A stretch of DNA of 64,000 bases from Camillea tinctor (lineage: Eukaryota; Ascomycota; Sordariomycetes; Xylariales; Xylariaceae): assembly GCA_022578605.1 (NCBI GenBank), contig MU394101.1, forward strand, positions 200,669 through 264,668. Reading direction: 5' to 3'. The notes beneath the pieces were generated by a model that saw nothing but the letters and a program-made list of their open reading frames with translations, ran no database searches and was not told where the DNA came from. The position numbers and the translations under genes were made by a program. How positions within the stretch are numbered: position 1 is the stretch's first letter; each line of letters starts with the position of its first letter. Shown here piece after piece: positions 10,746-21,614 of this stretch.

Positions 10746-11814
10746 TTATCCGTAGTCCCGTCTTATTCTTCTCCGGCGTATCTTGCCCAAGGCCTGGACC
10801 TCTACTTCGGTCTTTTGCTGTTCGGCGAGCATCTCTGCCTCGCGCTCAGCATTGCCATCCAGGGGCACACCGTTCTCCTCGGGTGGTTGCAAGAAACCCC
10901 GCTCGTCCGCCTCTAGGATAGCCTTCCAGAATATATCCGCCAGCATGGCATAGCCCGGGTCATAGGGGTGGGTGCCGTCGGGGGATATGTCTTCGGGTAG
11001 TGGGCGGTCTGCTAGGCCCTGCTCGCTGTGCATTTCTGCCATTACGACAGGCCGGCCTTCTCGCTCTAGTGCCGAGGCTAGCTTCCGTATCTGAATATTG
11101 ACGTCGAGGATGCACTTCTCAGCATCCGGTACCGTGTTCGTCATCAGGGTCGACATGATGATGGTTGCCCGCGGTGACGTATCGAACAGGTAGTTGATTA
11201 GATCACGCATACGCACGCCCAAATTAGGGGTGTCCCAATGCTGAAGGCAGTCATTGGAGCCGACGTGGAGCACGAAGAGATTCGGCTTCGTCTGAGGGAC
11301 GATGTGCGTCGAATGCTCGTGAACCTGGTCGACACGGTTTCCGGGGTACGCTTCGAGGTCGTTGTCGGGGAAGTCTCCGAGGCGTTGGGAGCCGACAAAG
11401 TTGACGAGGTTCCCACGTGCCGTCATCCTCTCGTGTAGGGGTTGGCGGTAACCTAGATTACCAGTTGAGACATCCCCGCGGGTCACCGATGCTCCAAGGA
11501 ACATCACACGAAGTGGTATGCCATCAGCGATGGGTGTCGGGGGAGGGGGCTTGAGGCCAGGGATGGATAGGAGGTGCTGCCATCTCTCGTCGATATCAAT
11601 GGTGCTACCAAGGGAGACTGGGTCAAGGAGTATTGTTAGTTGGGCTATTATCTCTACTGGAATAATACAAGATGGTTTAGGGGAGAGACATGGAAGAGCA
11701 TAACATACCTATCAGGCCAATGGTAAATACGGCCAGCGCAACTAAAGCAAGTATGATTCTCCTCGAAGGCGCGTAGGCCATCTTGGATTGTAAGAAGCTT
11801 GTTTGCATACCCAT
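10746..11814 (-). CDS. Membrane-anchored SGNH/GDSL hydrolase (carbohydrate esterase 3-like)
   Basis: Predicted serine esterase of the SGNH fold. CE3-type members remove acetyl groups from plant cell-wall polysaccharide. Exon 1 is 11814-11709 and exon 2 11656-10746, joined through a GTATGT..CCAG intron in phase 1, giving 338 aa. A single hydrophobic helix (about residues 17-34, RIILALVALAVFTIGLI) forms a signal anchor, so the catalytic part should face the lumen or outside. Block I is LGASVTRG with nucleophile Ser92. Block III is HVGSNDCL with Asn170. Block V is PDGTHP with Asp262 and His265. The GNRVDQV segment after block I is typical of CE3-like enzymes. The C-terminal 60 residues are charged, ending in an Arg-rich tail. 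Several Met codons sit near the start (11814, 11808, about 11780); any would keep the anchor. The substrate is not determinable from sequence. Confidence 0.88.
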
Positions 11815-14002
11815 TCCAGACACACAGACACACACGCATATATACAGAGAGAAAGAAAGTGGGCAAGAGAAATAAAACGAGAGACACAGCCAAGCCGTTA
11901 TTTAACCACGGAATGTCGGGAATAGGGTTAGATATGGGGGATAGAGGGAAAAGGGGGGGAGTAGTCTAAGAGTCGATTCAGACCTGAACAATCTCGTCTC
12001 CTCCCTTTTTTGTTTCTCATAGGTTAAGAGAAGTTTTTTTTTCGTCTTTTTTGTTTTGTTTACTTTAGGATGGTGAAGAAGTATAAGTAATAAGTGGTAG
12101 TCATCAACCGGGAAGGTCTGAACAAAAAGGAGAGAGAGAAAAAAAGATAACGATGGGACGGAAAGGTACTTCTTTCTTCGCTGGTTCGTCCGTTTCTCTT
12201 GTAACGCAATCATGTAGATTGTCGATCAGCGAGTATTTAGACAGGCATCCGATGGCGCCATTGAAGCTATTAAAACCTTTGCAGCAATTAACGTGACGCT
12301 ACCTGCCTCGGAAGGTTATATCCGTTGCGCCTTGAAACAAAACCCGTCTTTTTTACAGTATACTTCTCCTAATACACAAACACTTTTCTTTACTGATAGT
12401 TCATACGGCTACTTGGCCAAGATGTCCTAATTTATTTATTTCCTTGTTTGTTTAGTATTGAAGCGTTGTTGTTCAACTGATTCTATTTTTACTTTTTACA
12501 CTTACACTACATGGATCTGTTGTTGTAGTACAGTACAATACAATACATACAGTATGTATGTACGGGTTAGTTAGTAGGGCTTAGGGAGCTTACGTAGGCC
12601 TTCTCTCCACCTTCTACCACCTAGTCTTCCCCATCCACACGCTAGTGTATGGTGTGCTATGTACTGTGATGCCCCCTCTCCCCCCGCCATTTGCTGAAAT
12701 TCCCGATTCGGCAATAGAATCTCTCCTTATTGGTGCAAGCCTTCGCCCACGGGATTTAAAGTTGAGCTGACCTTTCCGCATTTCACTAGCCAAACCTCGC
12801 GAGCTAACTCGACCAAGAAGCTCGTTGCCATTCTCCTTCCTTATTTTTGTCCCTACCAAGTTTCAACTAACAATGACGGCTTTGCATGATCGTTCTGTTT
12901 TTAATATATATATAGCGAAGTGTGTGGAACGTGACAAACAGGGGCGGCCTATCACAGATACCAGAACATGCACGATGTGAAAATGGGTTTAGCCAAGGCG
13001 GTACTTGACATGAACTAGTAGTAGTATAGGTTACCTATTCTATTATTTGGAAACAACACCTTTTAGTATTTACCATTTGTCGTGGAAGAACTGGGATATG
13101 AAGAAAAAGGGAAAATGAGTTCAAATATGGACATGAGGTTTTGACTTATAAATAATTAAGTCGTTAGAATTAAACATAAAACCCACCTTAACGGCCCGGG
13201 GGCTGCCATCATAAGCTTCTGTTAAAATTAAGATGACACGCCAAGGTAAACATAGGGCGAAGCTAACATGTAAACGTAGCACATGTGCTTCTCTGAAAAA
13301 GTATATTCAAGTCGTAGCAGTAGCCGTTTCAGGAACCGGAACTGTTGTGAGAATTATATTAGTCATTCACCGAGTTGCCCAGATAGTGGATAGTCTATGG
13401 GGTCTACCTTCAATACCCGTATCTTTCCTCTATCATCATTCTAATAGAAGTATAAGTTGAAGATTCTACTAACAACCGTCGGAAAATGATACTTTTTTTC
13501 GTGTTCGCGGGTACCGGCCGGTGTTGTCTAACACCCGACATGTTTGGACTAATATAAACATGTGTGAACCCGTTTGCGAGTCTCAGATCCTCGGACAGCC
13601 GTTCGAATACGAGGAGAGCCTGGGCAACGGGCGAGATGAACTACACTATATACGTCCTGCCTAGGACCGAGACACACGCGCCAATCGATACAGGTTAGTT
13701 GGCATGTCGGTAGAAACAACCCAAATTAAATCAGAGTGAAGCTTGCCTGCCTTGATGAATTGAACAAGACAGACAGGGCGACTCTCTGTCATCTCAACTT
13801 GAGAGTATAGACCATTCCTCACGGGCGTGAACAGAATTGCTAACGCAAATTACCATATTCTCTCTTCAAAATACTAAGTAACAACACCACTAAAATCGTG
13901 GAATGAACTCATCAACCACGGAATGCTGTTTCTCCTAGGAAACAAGAAATGGAGACTCCTTTTCCATTCACATTTGAGGACCGTCCAAGGCTCACCAATC
14001 CA
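11815..14002. other. Intergenic region
   Basis: Divergent spacer of 2.3 kb. It is pyrimidine/purine-rich near 11900-12200 and AT-rich elsewhere, with a CA repeat near 11818-11835. Open frames here (for example 12614-12859 minus and 13233-13460 plus) lack domains and splice support and are not called. Confidence 0.5.
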
Positions 14003-14009
14003 TATAAAG
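14003..14009 (+). promoter_or_regulatory. TATA-box-like element of the small secreted protein gene
   Basis: TATAAAG lies about 105 bp upstream of the ATG at 14113, a normal distance for a fungal core promoter followed by a short leader. Confidence 0.5.
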
Positions 14010-14112
14010 TGACGATGCATACCGACTATTAATATGGCATTCTGCACGATCACATCACTTCACTCCATCTCACGTAACCGCTGAACACGAATATCTCTCT
14101 CAATCCGCCATC

Positions 14113-14810
14113 ATGCAGTTCAAGCTCGCCGCCCTCGCCGCCGTCGTATCGGTCGTTTCATACGCCCAGGCGGAGCGGACCAGCGGGGATGTCGTCAAGG
14201 ACCTCAAAGAGATGACCGATATTGCTCAGGACAACCATCTCATGGTCTCGAGTATCAACAGCCACACTGTGATGGAGAAGGCACCGGTAAGGATATTGCC
14301 CATGTATTTTGAAGCAGACCTAGAATGAGCTGACGCAATTCTAGGAAATGGTCCACCACTACTACATGGAGATTGAGCTCCTCAACAAGGAGCTCAAGAA
14401 CATGCACCAAAGCGGCCCGGATGAGGCCGGCGATGTCCAAGAACAGGCCGAGCTCTGCGAGGCGTGGCGCGAAGTGAGTTCAATCTCGTCCCTATCTTTA
14501 AGAAGAAAAGGGGGGAGACACACCAGTCTCCTCATCGTATCCCTCGAGCTCAAACTTACGCTCCTCTTTCCAGTTCACCGTCGTCAACGGACACCTCCTC
14601 GAGAAGACAATCGAGAAGCGCCAGGAGTTGCGCATGGCCGAGTACCAGCGGAAGATCGCAGGTATCGTGCACGCGCTCTACGAGGGGTTCTACGTGCTCG
14701 CCCGCGACACCATCACCCTGGTCCCCACGTGCGCAGACAACGCCCGCAGCGACTACCAGAAGCTGGATTTGTCGCTGAGACGGGCTATGGGGGTGTTCTA
14801 CTACCGGTAG
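14113..14810 (+). CDS. Small secreted protein of unknown function
   Basis: Three exons, 14113-14286, 14345-14473 and 14574-14810, all phase 0 with GTAAGG/GTGAGT donors and CTAG/CCAG acceptors, give 179 aa. A clear signal peptide (MQFKLAALAAVVSVVSYAQA) precedes a mature protein of about 159 aa. The mature protein is predicted mainly helical and charged (KDLKEMTDIAQDNH, ELLNKELKNMHQ, HLLEKTIEKRQELRMAEYQRK). It has only two cysteines after the leader (AELCEAW and VPTCADN), which could form one disulfide. Size and helical make-up loosely recall hydrophobic-surface-binding (HsbA-like) proteins, but I cannot assign the family. A secreted protein of this size could be a wall protein or an effector candidate. 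It lies 1 kb upstream of, and in the same direction as, the GH79 gene. Confidence 0.8.
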
Positions 14811-15711
14811 AGGATTTAACATCAAGAGAGAAAAACTCGAATTATCAACACTAACTACCTACCTACCTACCGGTCAATGACCATTGTACAACACCTTTTA
14901 CACACGCGCGCACGCGCGTGGCCTTTCTTTTACCTCCTTTTTTCTTTTGTTTTTTTAAAATACTTCTCCGACTTGTATTACCTATAATACTCTCTACTAA
15001 TTTCCCGGGGGGAGGGGACTAAGGGGGAAAGGCTGGAATACATAGAAAGGGAGGGGAAACAGGGCAGGCATAGGACGGGAGTTTTGTGGTCATTTGGAAA
15101 GCAGAAAACTGGGAATCCATCACTGCCTACCTAATAACACGGATTAAGATCTATATAGGGACGATGGGGGAAAGTTGGGGTAATACACCACCGTTTTCTA
15201 TGGATCTACCTAGCTAACCTAGTTAGCCCACTCATCATATTCCTGTAAACAGAGAATTAGCATCAGCATCAGGATGGGGGGAAAGAAAATTAAAATCACA
15301 GTATTTCGTGTTTATCCCCACGATTTGCCTCAAAGCGAGGCCAAGATATTCTTGAAGTTTGCCGGTTCGGTACGGCTATATCTGAGGTCACGCTGACTGT
15401 CCCTTAAGGGTTTTGGTCCAGAACCATGGTTTTTGTTTTATTTTTATTTCTATTTTTCTCGAACGTTGCAATTCCCCCACACCACACACATGATCTTTCC
15501 CACATACGCGCTCGTCAATTCATTGGCGGGAAAATACACGAGCCCAGGGACCGCGACCTCAGCTCGGTCGATTCTAGACCTAAAGCTTTGGCTAATATGA
15601 CGGCGCGCGAGAAAGAAAGGGAGTCAAAGCGATTGACCAATGGAACGGGGGCGCGCGCGCGCGCAGTTCACATCCCCCTCCCCGGTTGGCGAAATCTCGA
15701 GGGTTCTATTA
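14811..15711. other. Intergenic region
   Basis: 3' flank of the secreted-protein gene and promoter of GH79. It contains a CTAC/CCTA repeat (about 14850-14873), an alternating purine-pyrimidine run ACACGCGCGCACGCGCGT (about 14900-14918) and a GCGCGCGCGCGC run (about 15650-15663). No gene was seen. Confidence 0.55.
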
Positions 15712-15719
15712 TATAAATA
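15712..15719 (+). promoter_or_regulatory. TATA box of the GH79 gene
   Basis: TATAAATA lies 132 bp upstream of the ATG at 15851 in otherwise CT-rich sequence. Confidence 0.55.
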
Positions 15720-15850
15720 GCCTATTTGCTTTTTTTTTTCTTTCGAAGTCGAAAATACCCTTAACGCATCATGCACGGTAGTCAGGTAGATTGAGCGCAG
15801 AAGAACCCTTTAGGTTGGCCCCCCTTTCTGCCCTCGTAATTTAGACCAAC

Positions 15851-17597
15851 ATGATGATCGCCTCCCCCCCTTCTTCCAGGCCCTTGGTCCTGCTCTTGGC
15901 CGCGGTCCAAGCCGCCGCCGCCGCCGTGTCGTTCACGGTGCCCGGCAGGGTCAACACGGGAGGGTACCAGTATGCGCCGTTGGACCCGGCGCCAGTCGGG
16001 ATATCGTAAGTCAAACCTGGAAGTAGAGCATTGCTTTACCCTCCTCTCAAGAGAGAAGAAGGGCTAATACAACTCCCGCCGCCTCCGAAGATTCGAGTTC
16101 TTCGCCTTCCCCTCGTACTTCACCAACGTGACGGCGACCTCGCAGTGCCTCTCCAACTGGAAGGGCCTCACGGGCACGTGGCCGCCGATCCGCATTGGCG
16201 GCACGACGCAGGATCGCGCGCAGTACGACGCCGCCACGTCCGCGTACGTCGTGTACAGCGTGTCCAACGCGGCCGACGCGCCGGCGAGCCTGACCTTCGG
16301 CTCCAGCTTCTTCACGCTGGCGGGCACGTACGGCGGGTCCGTGGTGACAGGTCTCAACCGCGGCAAGAACAACGTGCAGAACACCATCGACGCCGCCAAG
16401 GTGGCCGTGGCGGAGATGGACAACCTGCTCGCGATCGAGCTGGGCAATGAGCCCGAGTGTGCGTACCTGACTTTCCTTTCTTACCTACGCCAAGCCTCCC
16501 CCCTTTTTTTTCCACAAATCTTGGCATCAAACCCCCAACTAACGGAAGGGGAAATACTAGACTGGGCCAGCGCGGGCCAGCCCATCGCCTCGGGCGGGTG
16601 GTCGCCGGCGCTCGACGCCGCGTCCCAGAACAACTGGGACATCACGGTGGGCAAGGCGCTGGGGAAGACCGGGATCATCCAGGCGGGCAACTCGAACGAC
16701 GCGCCGCCGACGTGGGGCGCGGCGGAGCTGATCGCGACGGAGAACGCGACCGTGAAGCAGTACGTCAAGACGTACGCGCACCACAACTACCCGGGCGGCA
16801 GCGTGAGCTCGCTCATGAGCCACAAAGGCATCGCGAGCAACCTGCACGTGTTCGACGCCGACGTGGAGGCCGCGCTAGGGGAGGGGAAGCCGTATGTCTT
16901 CGGGGAGACGAACTCGGGTGCGTTTTTTTTTTTTCATCCTTCTTCCGTTCTATCACCCCTTTCTTTTTTTTAAGCCAACCACCCTACCTCCCTGCTAACC
17001 CGCTCCTTCACAGTCTCCGGCGGCGGCGCCGCCTCCGTATCACCCACCTTCGGCGCCGCGCTCTGGACCATGGACTACGTGCTCCGCGCGTCCTACAGCA
17101 ACATCTCCCGGACGTACTTCCACCACGGCACGGTGGGCAACTGCCAGTACTGCTTCTGGGGGCGGTACAGCATGGGCGCGCCGTACTACGGCGCGACCGC
17201 CGCGACGGCCCTCCTCGCCGGGGCGTCGCACCTCGCCGCCCTCGACGACGGGTCCTCCGCCTACGCCTCGTACGTGTCCTTCGCCGCCAACGGCACGCCG
17301 CTGCGGGTGCTGCTGTACAACTCGGATTACTACGCCGGCAGCGGCACGCGCGCGTCCCAGACCTTCCAGCTTTCGGGGCTGGCGGCCACGGGCACGGTGC
17401 GCGCGAAGAGGCTCGTGGGCGATAGCGCCCTGGCGCGCGTGGATCAGGGGGGCAAGGTTACCTGGGGCGGCCAGACGTATACGGATGGGAGTTGCAAGGT
17501 CAGCGGGACGGAGACGTATGAGACGCTGACGGTGTCCGGGGGTCAGGTAGCGGCTACGCTGGCGGCGAGCGAGGCGCTGTTGGTGTATTTGCAGTGA
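15851..17597 (+). CDS. Secreted glycoside hydrolase family 79 (beta-glucuronidase-like)
   Basis: Four exons, 15851-16005, 16091-16458, 16561-16917 and 17014-17597, join in phase to 487 aa. A hydrophobic leader (about residues 1-25, ending in an Ala run) predicts secretion. The GH79 retaining mechanism needs two glutamates. The acid/base lies in LGNEPEYW (Glu172, with the motif completed by splicing), and the nucleophile in FGETNS (Glu290). Both positions are close to those known for fungal GH79 beta-glucuronidase. The segment AHHNYPGG lies between them, as in the family TIM barrel. Residues about 380-487 form a beta-rich C-terminal domain (RVLLYNSDYY, ending LLVYLQ) of the Glyco_hydro_79C type. 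Likely substrates are glucuronic-acid or 4-O-methyl-glucuronic-acid side chains of arabinogalactan protein or similar glycans; exact specificity cannot be read. Strong GC bias at third positions indicates a well-expressed gene. Confidence 0.93.
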
Positions 17598-19503
17598 AAA
17601 ATCGGTAGCTTAGCCCATTGTCTTGTACATAACTTAATATGGGCGACGGCTTGTGGATGCTGTTGTCGCTTATGGCACGTATATATGCATGTATGTCTGA
17701 GACGGGTTTAATAAGACTGTATAAACTTCTCGTAAACCCCCTTGCTAGGGGTTCATAGTGGTGTTCTTTTCAACTATATAATTGTCTCTTGAGATGCCTG
17801 TTTCTCAATCGATCATCGTGGGTATGGCAATGGCTGTATCCCTTGCGATTGCCAGCTTTCTCGGTCAACCTGGACATTAAACTCCCTGCGCTTACTTGGT
17901 AACGAAGATCGTAGCTCTTTCAGTGTTGAGGCAGACATACCATTTAATCTATGTTGATCTAACCTAGTAGCCATTGATGCTGTCAATCTGTAGATAAAAA
18001 GCGAATAAATTCAACTTAGAAGTGGTATAACATGAGATATAGGGGCCTGGTTAGGATGAACAAAGGCGATTGGATATTACATCATTCTATCGCCTATGGG
18101 AGATGCTTCCTAAGAAGATTTGGCTGAAAGAACTTGACTGATATGCCTTAATAAGAATTAAGTACTGAACCATTTCGATCAGCACAGGCATCATATGGCA
18201 ATTTGTCTTGATGTTTGTTCAATTAGTCGTAGCCTGGGTTGAAAAGAATATAATCAAGACATGGCGAATGCTATATGAGCCACGCTACTGGCCCATGTTC
18301 TTCTGATGCTGGAATAAGCGATCATATTATTTACTGTTGAGCCCTGTGATGAATACCTACCGCCAATAATATGATGTGCATACATCATAGATATCTCCCT
18401 TCAGCCCTGCTATGCAGGACACTTTCATATGCTCGTATGGAGTTTCACTAGTAATCAGCTAGAGGGAAGGAAACATTATATGCTTCTTGGTTAGTCAGGT
18501 ACCGATACGTACCTAGGTATATGGGACAATTGACAATATATATAACCCCAATAGTCGCCGTCTGATTTGTGCGTGGCATGAATAGCTCTTTCAAATCCAA
18601 TGGCACAGCCTGCAGACTCCGCCTCCTAGAGGGGCTCAACGGAATCCTTCCACGAGGCCCCCACCCATTGCTAAAATCGAAAGTATAGACAAACAAAGAC
18701 AGTAGGTAGCGTCGCCTTTCATTCAATAGAACAAAAAGGACAAAAAGAGTTCGATATTGGAAATATACTTACTTCCCTGGCTGGACTTATATCTAAGTAG
18801 CGAGTCATGAAGTGCCGAAAGCCGGCGCGCTTGTAATCTGACAGGGCCTCGCGCCAAGATATCTCAATCGCGCTTGTTCAAAAGGGGGGCTGTATATATG
18901 CGCATGTAGGAACGTGGCGAGCGTAAAGGACCTCGTCGATCACAGACAGGGGCTAGGAATTCTGCTGCCTAAAAAATACATATACCGTCCTTTGTGCAGG
19001 GCTGGATACAGAGAGAAAACTTCTGAGAGCTGGTCAGATCGACTAACCATTCAGAATCGCAGCTTTAATTTGTGTTTTTTCCTACGAAGCAGGGCGCGTT
19101 GACTTACAGGACGTTGTATGAGAATAGATCGCCTCGTGTAAGCTGGTAGAGTACTTCGTATCTATATTATCCTTTAGAGTCTATTTTCTGTTAATTCTCT
19201 CCCCTTTCTCTCGATTTGGCGACGACGTTCATAAGGCGAAGGATCGTTTCTTCTGGCGATCTAAGAAGTTCTGGTTCTATCACATTTTCGCGCCCAAGCT
19301 CTGTCATTGATAAAGATCTGACGTCTTTGGAGAACCCCCCACATTCGTCGACATCCTCGTCCATTTCTCTTTTGACGGCAGCCTAAACAAGCTTCTATAC
19401 TCTCAAGGGCTTTACTGCAGAGAGGCCTTGGCTTGACATTCGGTTTGGGAGTCGGTTACGCTGATTTTCCTTGACCCAATGTCAAGAGTGGATAGCTGCC
19501 GAC
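17598..19503. other. Intergenic region
   Basis: AT-rich 1.9 kb spacer without supportable genes. The minus-strand open frame at 18448-18726 shows no domain. No repeat structure is obvious by eye. Confidence 0.5.
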
Positions 19504-20691
19504 ATGGCTTCTTCATCTGAGTACCAGATGCAACATGAGATGAGGCGGATACCAGTGCCGAACTACCCAGCAACTGTATTGATGCCGGCATCTGGACCTG
19601 GACCTGGACCTATAGTTATGCCTGGTTCAACAGCGGGCATACCGGCACAAGGACCTCATCACTCAAATGGCCCTATCCCTATAATCACCACTCTCCCCCA
19701 ACAACCCACTCAGTATCAATTCCAGTCTCAGACACACCTCCACTCGCAACCACACCAACCACAACAGCTCCGAGGACCAACGATTGTCCTATCACCGCAA
19801 ATGGAAGAGGATCTTAAAGCAGCCGTACTGGGGACAATGGCCCCGACACAGCCTGCCCCGAGTCAACAAATGCCAAAATCTAAGGAGAAAGAGGTTCGGA
19901 TGAATAGGTGGCTACGTTGGACATCTGTAGTGCTGTGTGTGGCTATTATAGTAACAGAGGCTGCTCTCGCCATCGCCATGGGTTCAGAAAACGACACAGT
20001 GTATGGGCTTCTGTGGGTAAGTGATAGACAAGAAGACCCTATGACGCTGCACCCCCTGTTAGACTGATGGGGAGGTAAAATGATGCTCAAAGTTAACACT
20101 ATGACAGGGCACGTTGCTTGGGATATGGGATCTATGGCAGCTGATCCGGTCACGGAGGAAGAAAACAGGAGATCCGGTTTCTATCTGGCAGGTTGTCGGC
20201 GAGGGTTCCTTCATGGTGGTATCGGTTGCTATGACAGGAATCCTGGTAACCTCATCGGTCAGCGCGTACGGCCCTTATGAAGTCCGGATACGAAGCTGGG
20301 TTTTAACCTTTGTGTTCCTAGTTTTGGCGTAAGTGGTCCTCTCTGTTCACTCCTCACTTCGGTTCCTTTATGCTCCAACCCTCTGGAACTGCAGGCTAAT
20401 TTGCTTGGTAGTATATTCCATATCGTATTTTTCATACACTTGTGTTCAGAGAAATGGTCGAAGCAAAATCACCAACTAGCAGCATTACCTCTATATCAGG
20501 ACCCGAAGCAGCAGCAGCAACAGCAGCCACTACAACAGGCCCAAGTCCCTCAGTTTATCGTGCAGTATGTGCACGAGTGTCCGCATTGCGGGAACCAACT
20601 TGGCCCGCAACCTGGGGAGGATGTGAACGCGGATCTGGCGAGCAAGGGAGATGCGCAACCACAGAGTATAGCACCGGCTTACCTGCGATAG
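19504..20691 (+). CDS. Four-helix membrane protein with Q/P-rich tails and a CPHC motif
   Basis: Not recognised as a named family. Proposed exons: 19504-20016, 20108-20328, a 13-nt microexon 20395-20407, and 20500-20691, giving 312 aa; all phases agree. The N-terminal 140 residues are Pro/Gln/His-rich and disordered. Four hydrophobic segments follow: SVVLCVAIIVTEAALAIA, VYGLLWGTLLGIWDLW, a third around FMVVSVAMTGILVTSSV, and WVLTFVFLVLALICL spanning the microexon. This gives a MARVEL-like tetraspan topology with both ends on the same side. The C-terminal tail is Gln-rich and carries one CPHCG motif, then an acidic/polar end. Without the last intron the reading frame would switch, and the alternative frame ends at a TAG about 27 codons on. 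The donor of the last intron could also be 3 nt later (20411). Confidence 0.68.
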
Positions 20692-21614
20692 GAGGGAGAT
20701 GTATAACTGGTTAGGTAGGTAATTGGAGAGTGATGTACTATTAATATGAGAGAAGTGTAAAAGATGATGCCATGACCATGAGCGTGAATAATCAAATGTA
20801 TTTATACGAAGCATATATCTTGATATCTTTTATTTATGAATTGTAAAGAGAGGCGAAGAAGGTTTAAGTTCAGCCTTAAGACAAGGAGGACCTGGACCCA
20901 GTTAATACAGATTACACTAGAATAGATCTGATTGGCCATAGATCTTCGTACGGCTCTGACGTCAGCGTCCAAACGGTGTAACGTATTGATGCCTGAGGCA
21001 AAGTCAAAAAAGTAAAAAAAAGGGTATTGCTTAAGTATCGCCCTATCGCTTATCGGTTCGCTAAAAATTTGATCAGCCCCACTAAGAACAACAGTCTTGT
21101 CGAGGCAGCGAGGGTCTGCCTTACCTTTTACAGGTACTTTACTAAACTGGAACCCCGCCACTGCACAAAGTATTGTATGGTATGTACTTATGTACATGCT
21201 GGAGTCAAGTGTAGTGTGCACATAACCTTTAGGTACGTAAAGAAAGTTAGGTAGTGGGTAGTAGGTAGTAGTTTCCACCCCTCCCCCAACTTTGTTCTTC
21301 CTCCGTCATCTTTTCCAACCTTCTTAAACCGTTTAAGAAAATTTTGAATTGTGGAGGAAAGACTTTACCATATTCAACTTTCTTTTTCTCCCCCAAATAA
21401 ACAATTCTTTTTTATTATTCTTCAGTCACATTTGCTTGTGATTGATTATTTGTGGGAGTTATTTATTTTATTTTATTCCCTCTTCTAACAAAAGGAATAA
21501 TAAAATAAAATAAAATAATATCTATCACCAACAAAGCGGGGTTAATTACTTGGTAGACCGTATATTTCCTTCTTCTCCCTCCTCCTCCTTATCGTCAACC
21601 AACTATCCATCACC
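20692..21614. other. Upstream region of ARB1
   Basis: AT-rich spacer with a perfect CRE/ATF-type palindrome TGACGTCA at 20957-20964. An imperfect inverted repeat of A/T blocks lies at about 21459-21520, roughly 100 bp before the ARB1 start. The CT-rich leader at 21565-21612 is typical of a fungal housekeeping promoter. Confidence 0.55.

Noticed and set aside
12614..12859. 81-codon minus-strand frame
   Set aside because: Arg/Ser/Gly-rich with no recognisable domain or promoter context.
16457..17425. 322-codon Arg-rich open frame overlapping GH79
   Set aside because: Out-of-frame shadow of GC3-rich exons; the GH79 exons carry both catalytic glutamates and proper splice sites.
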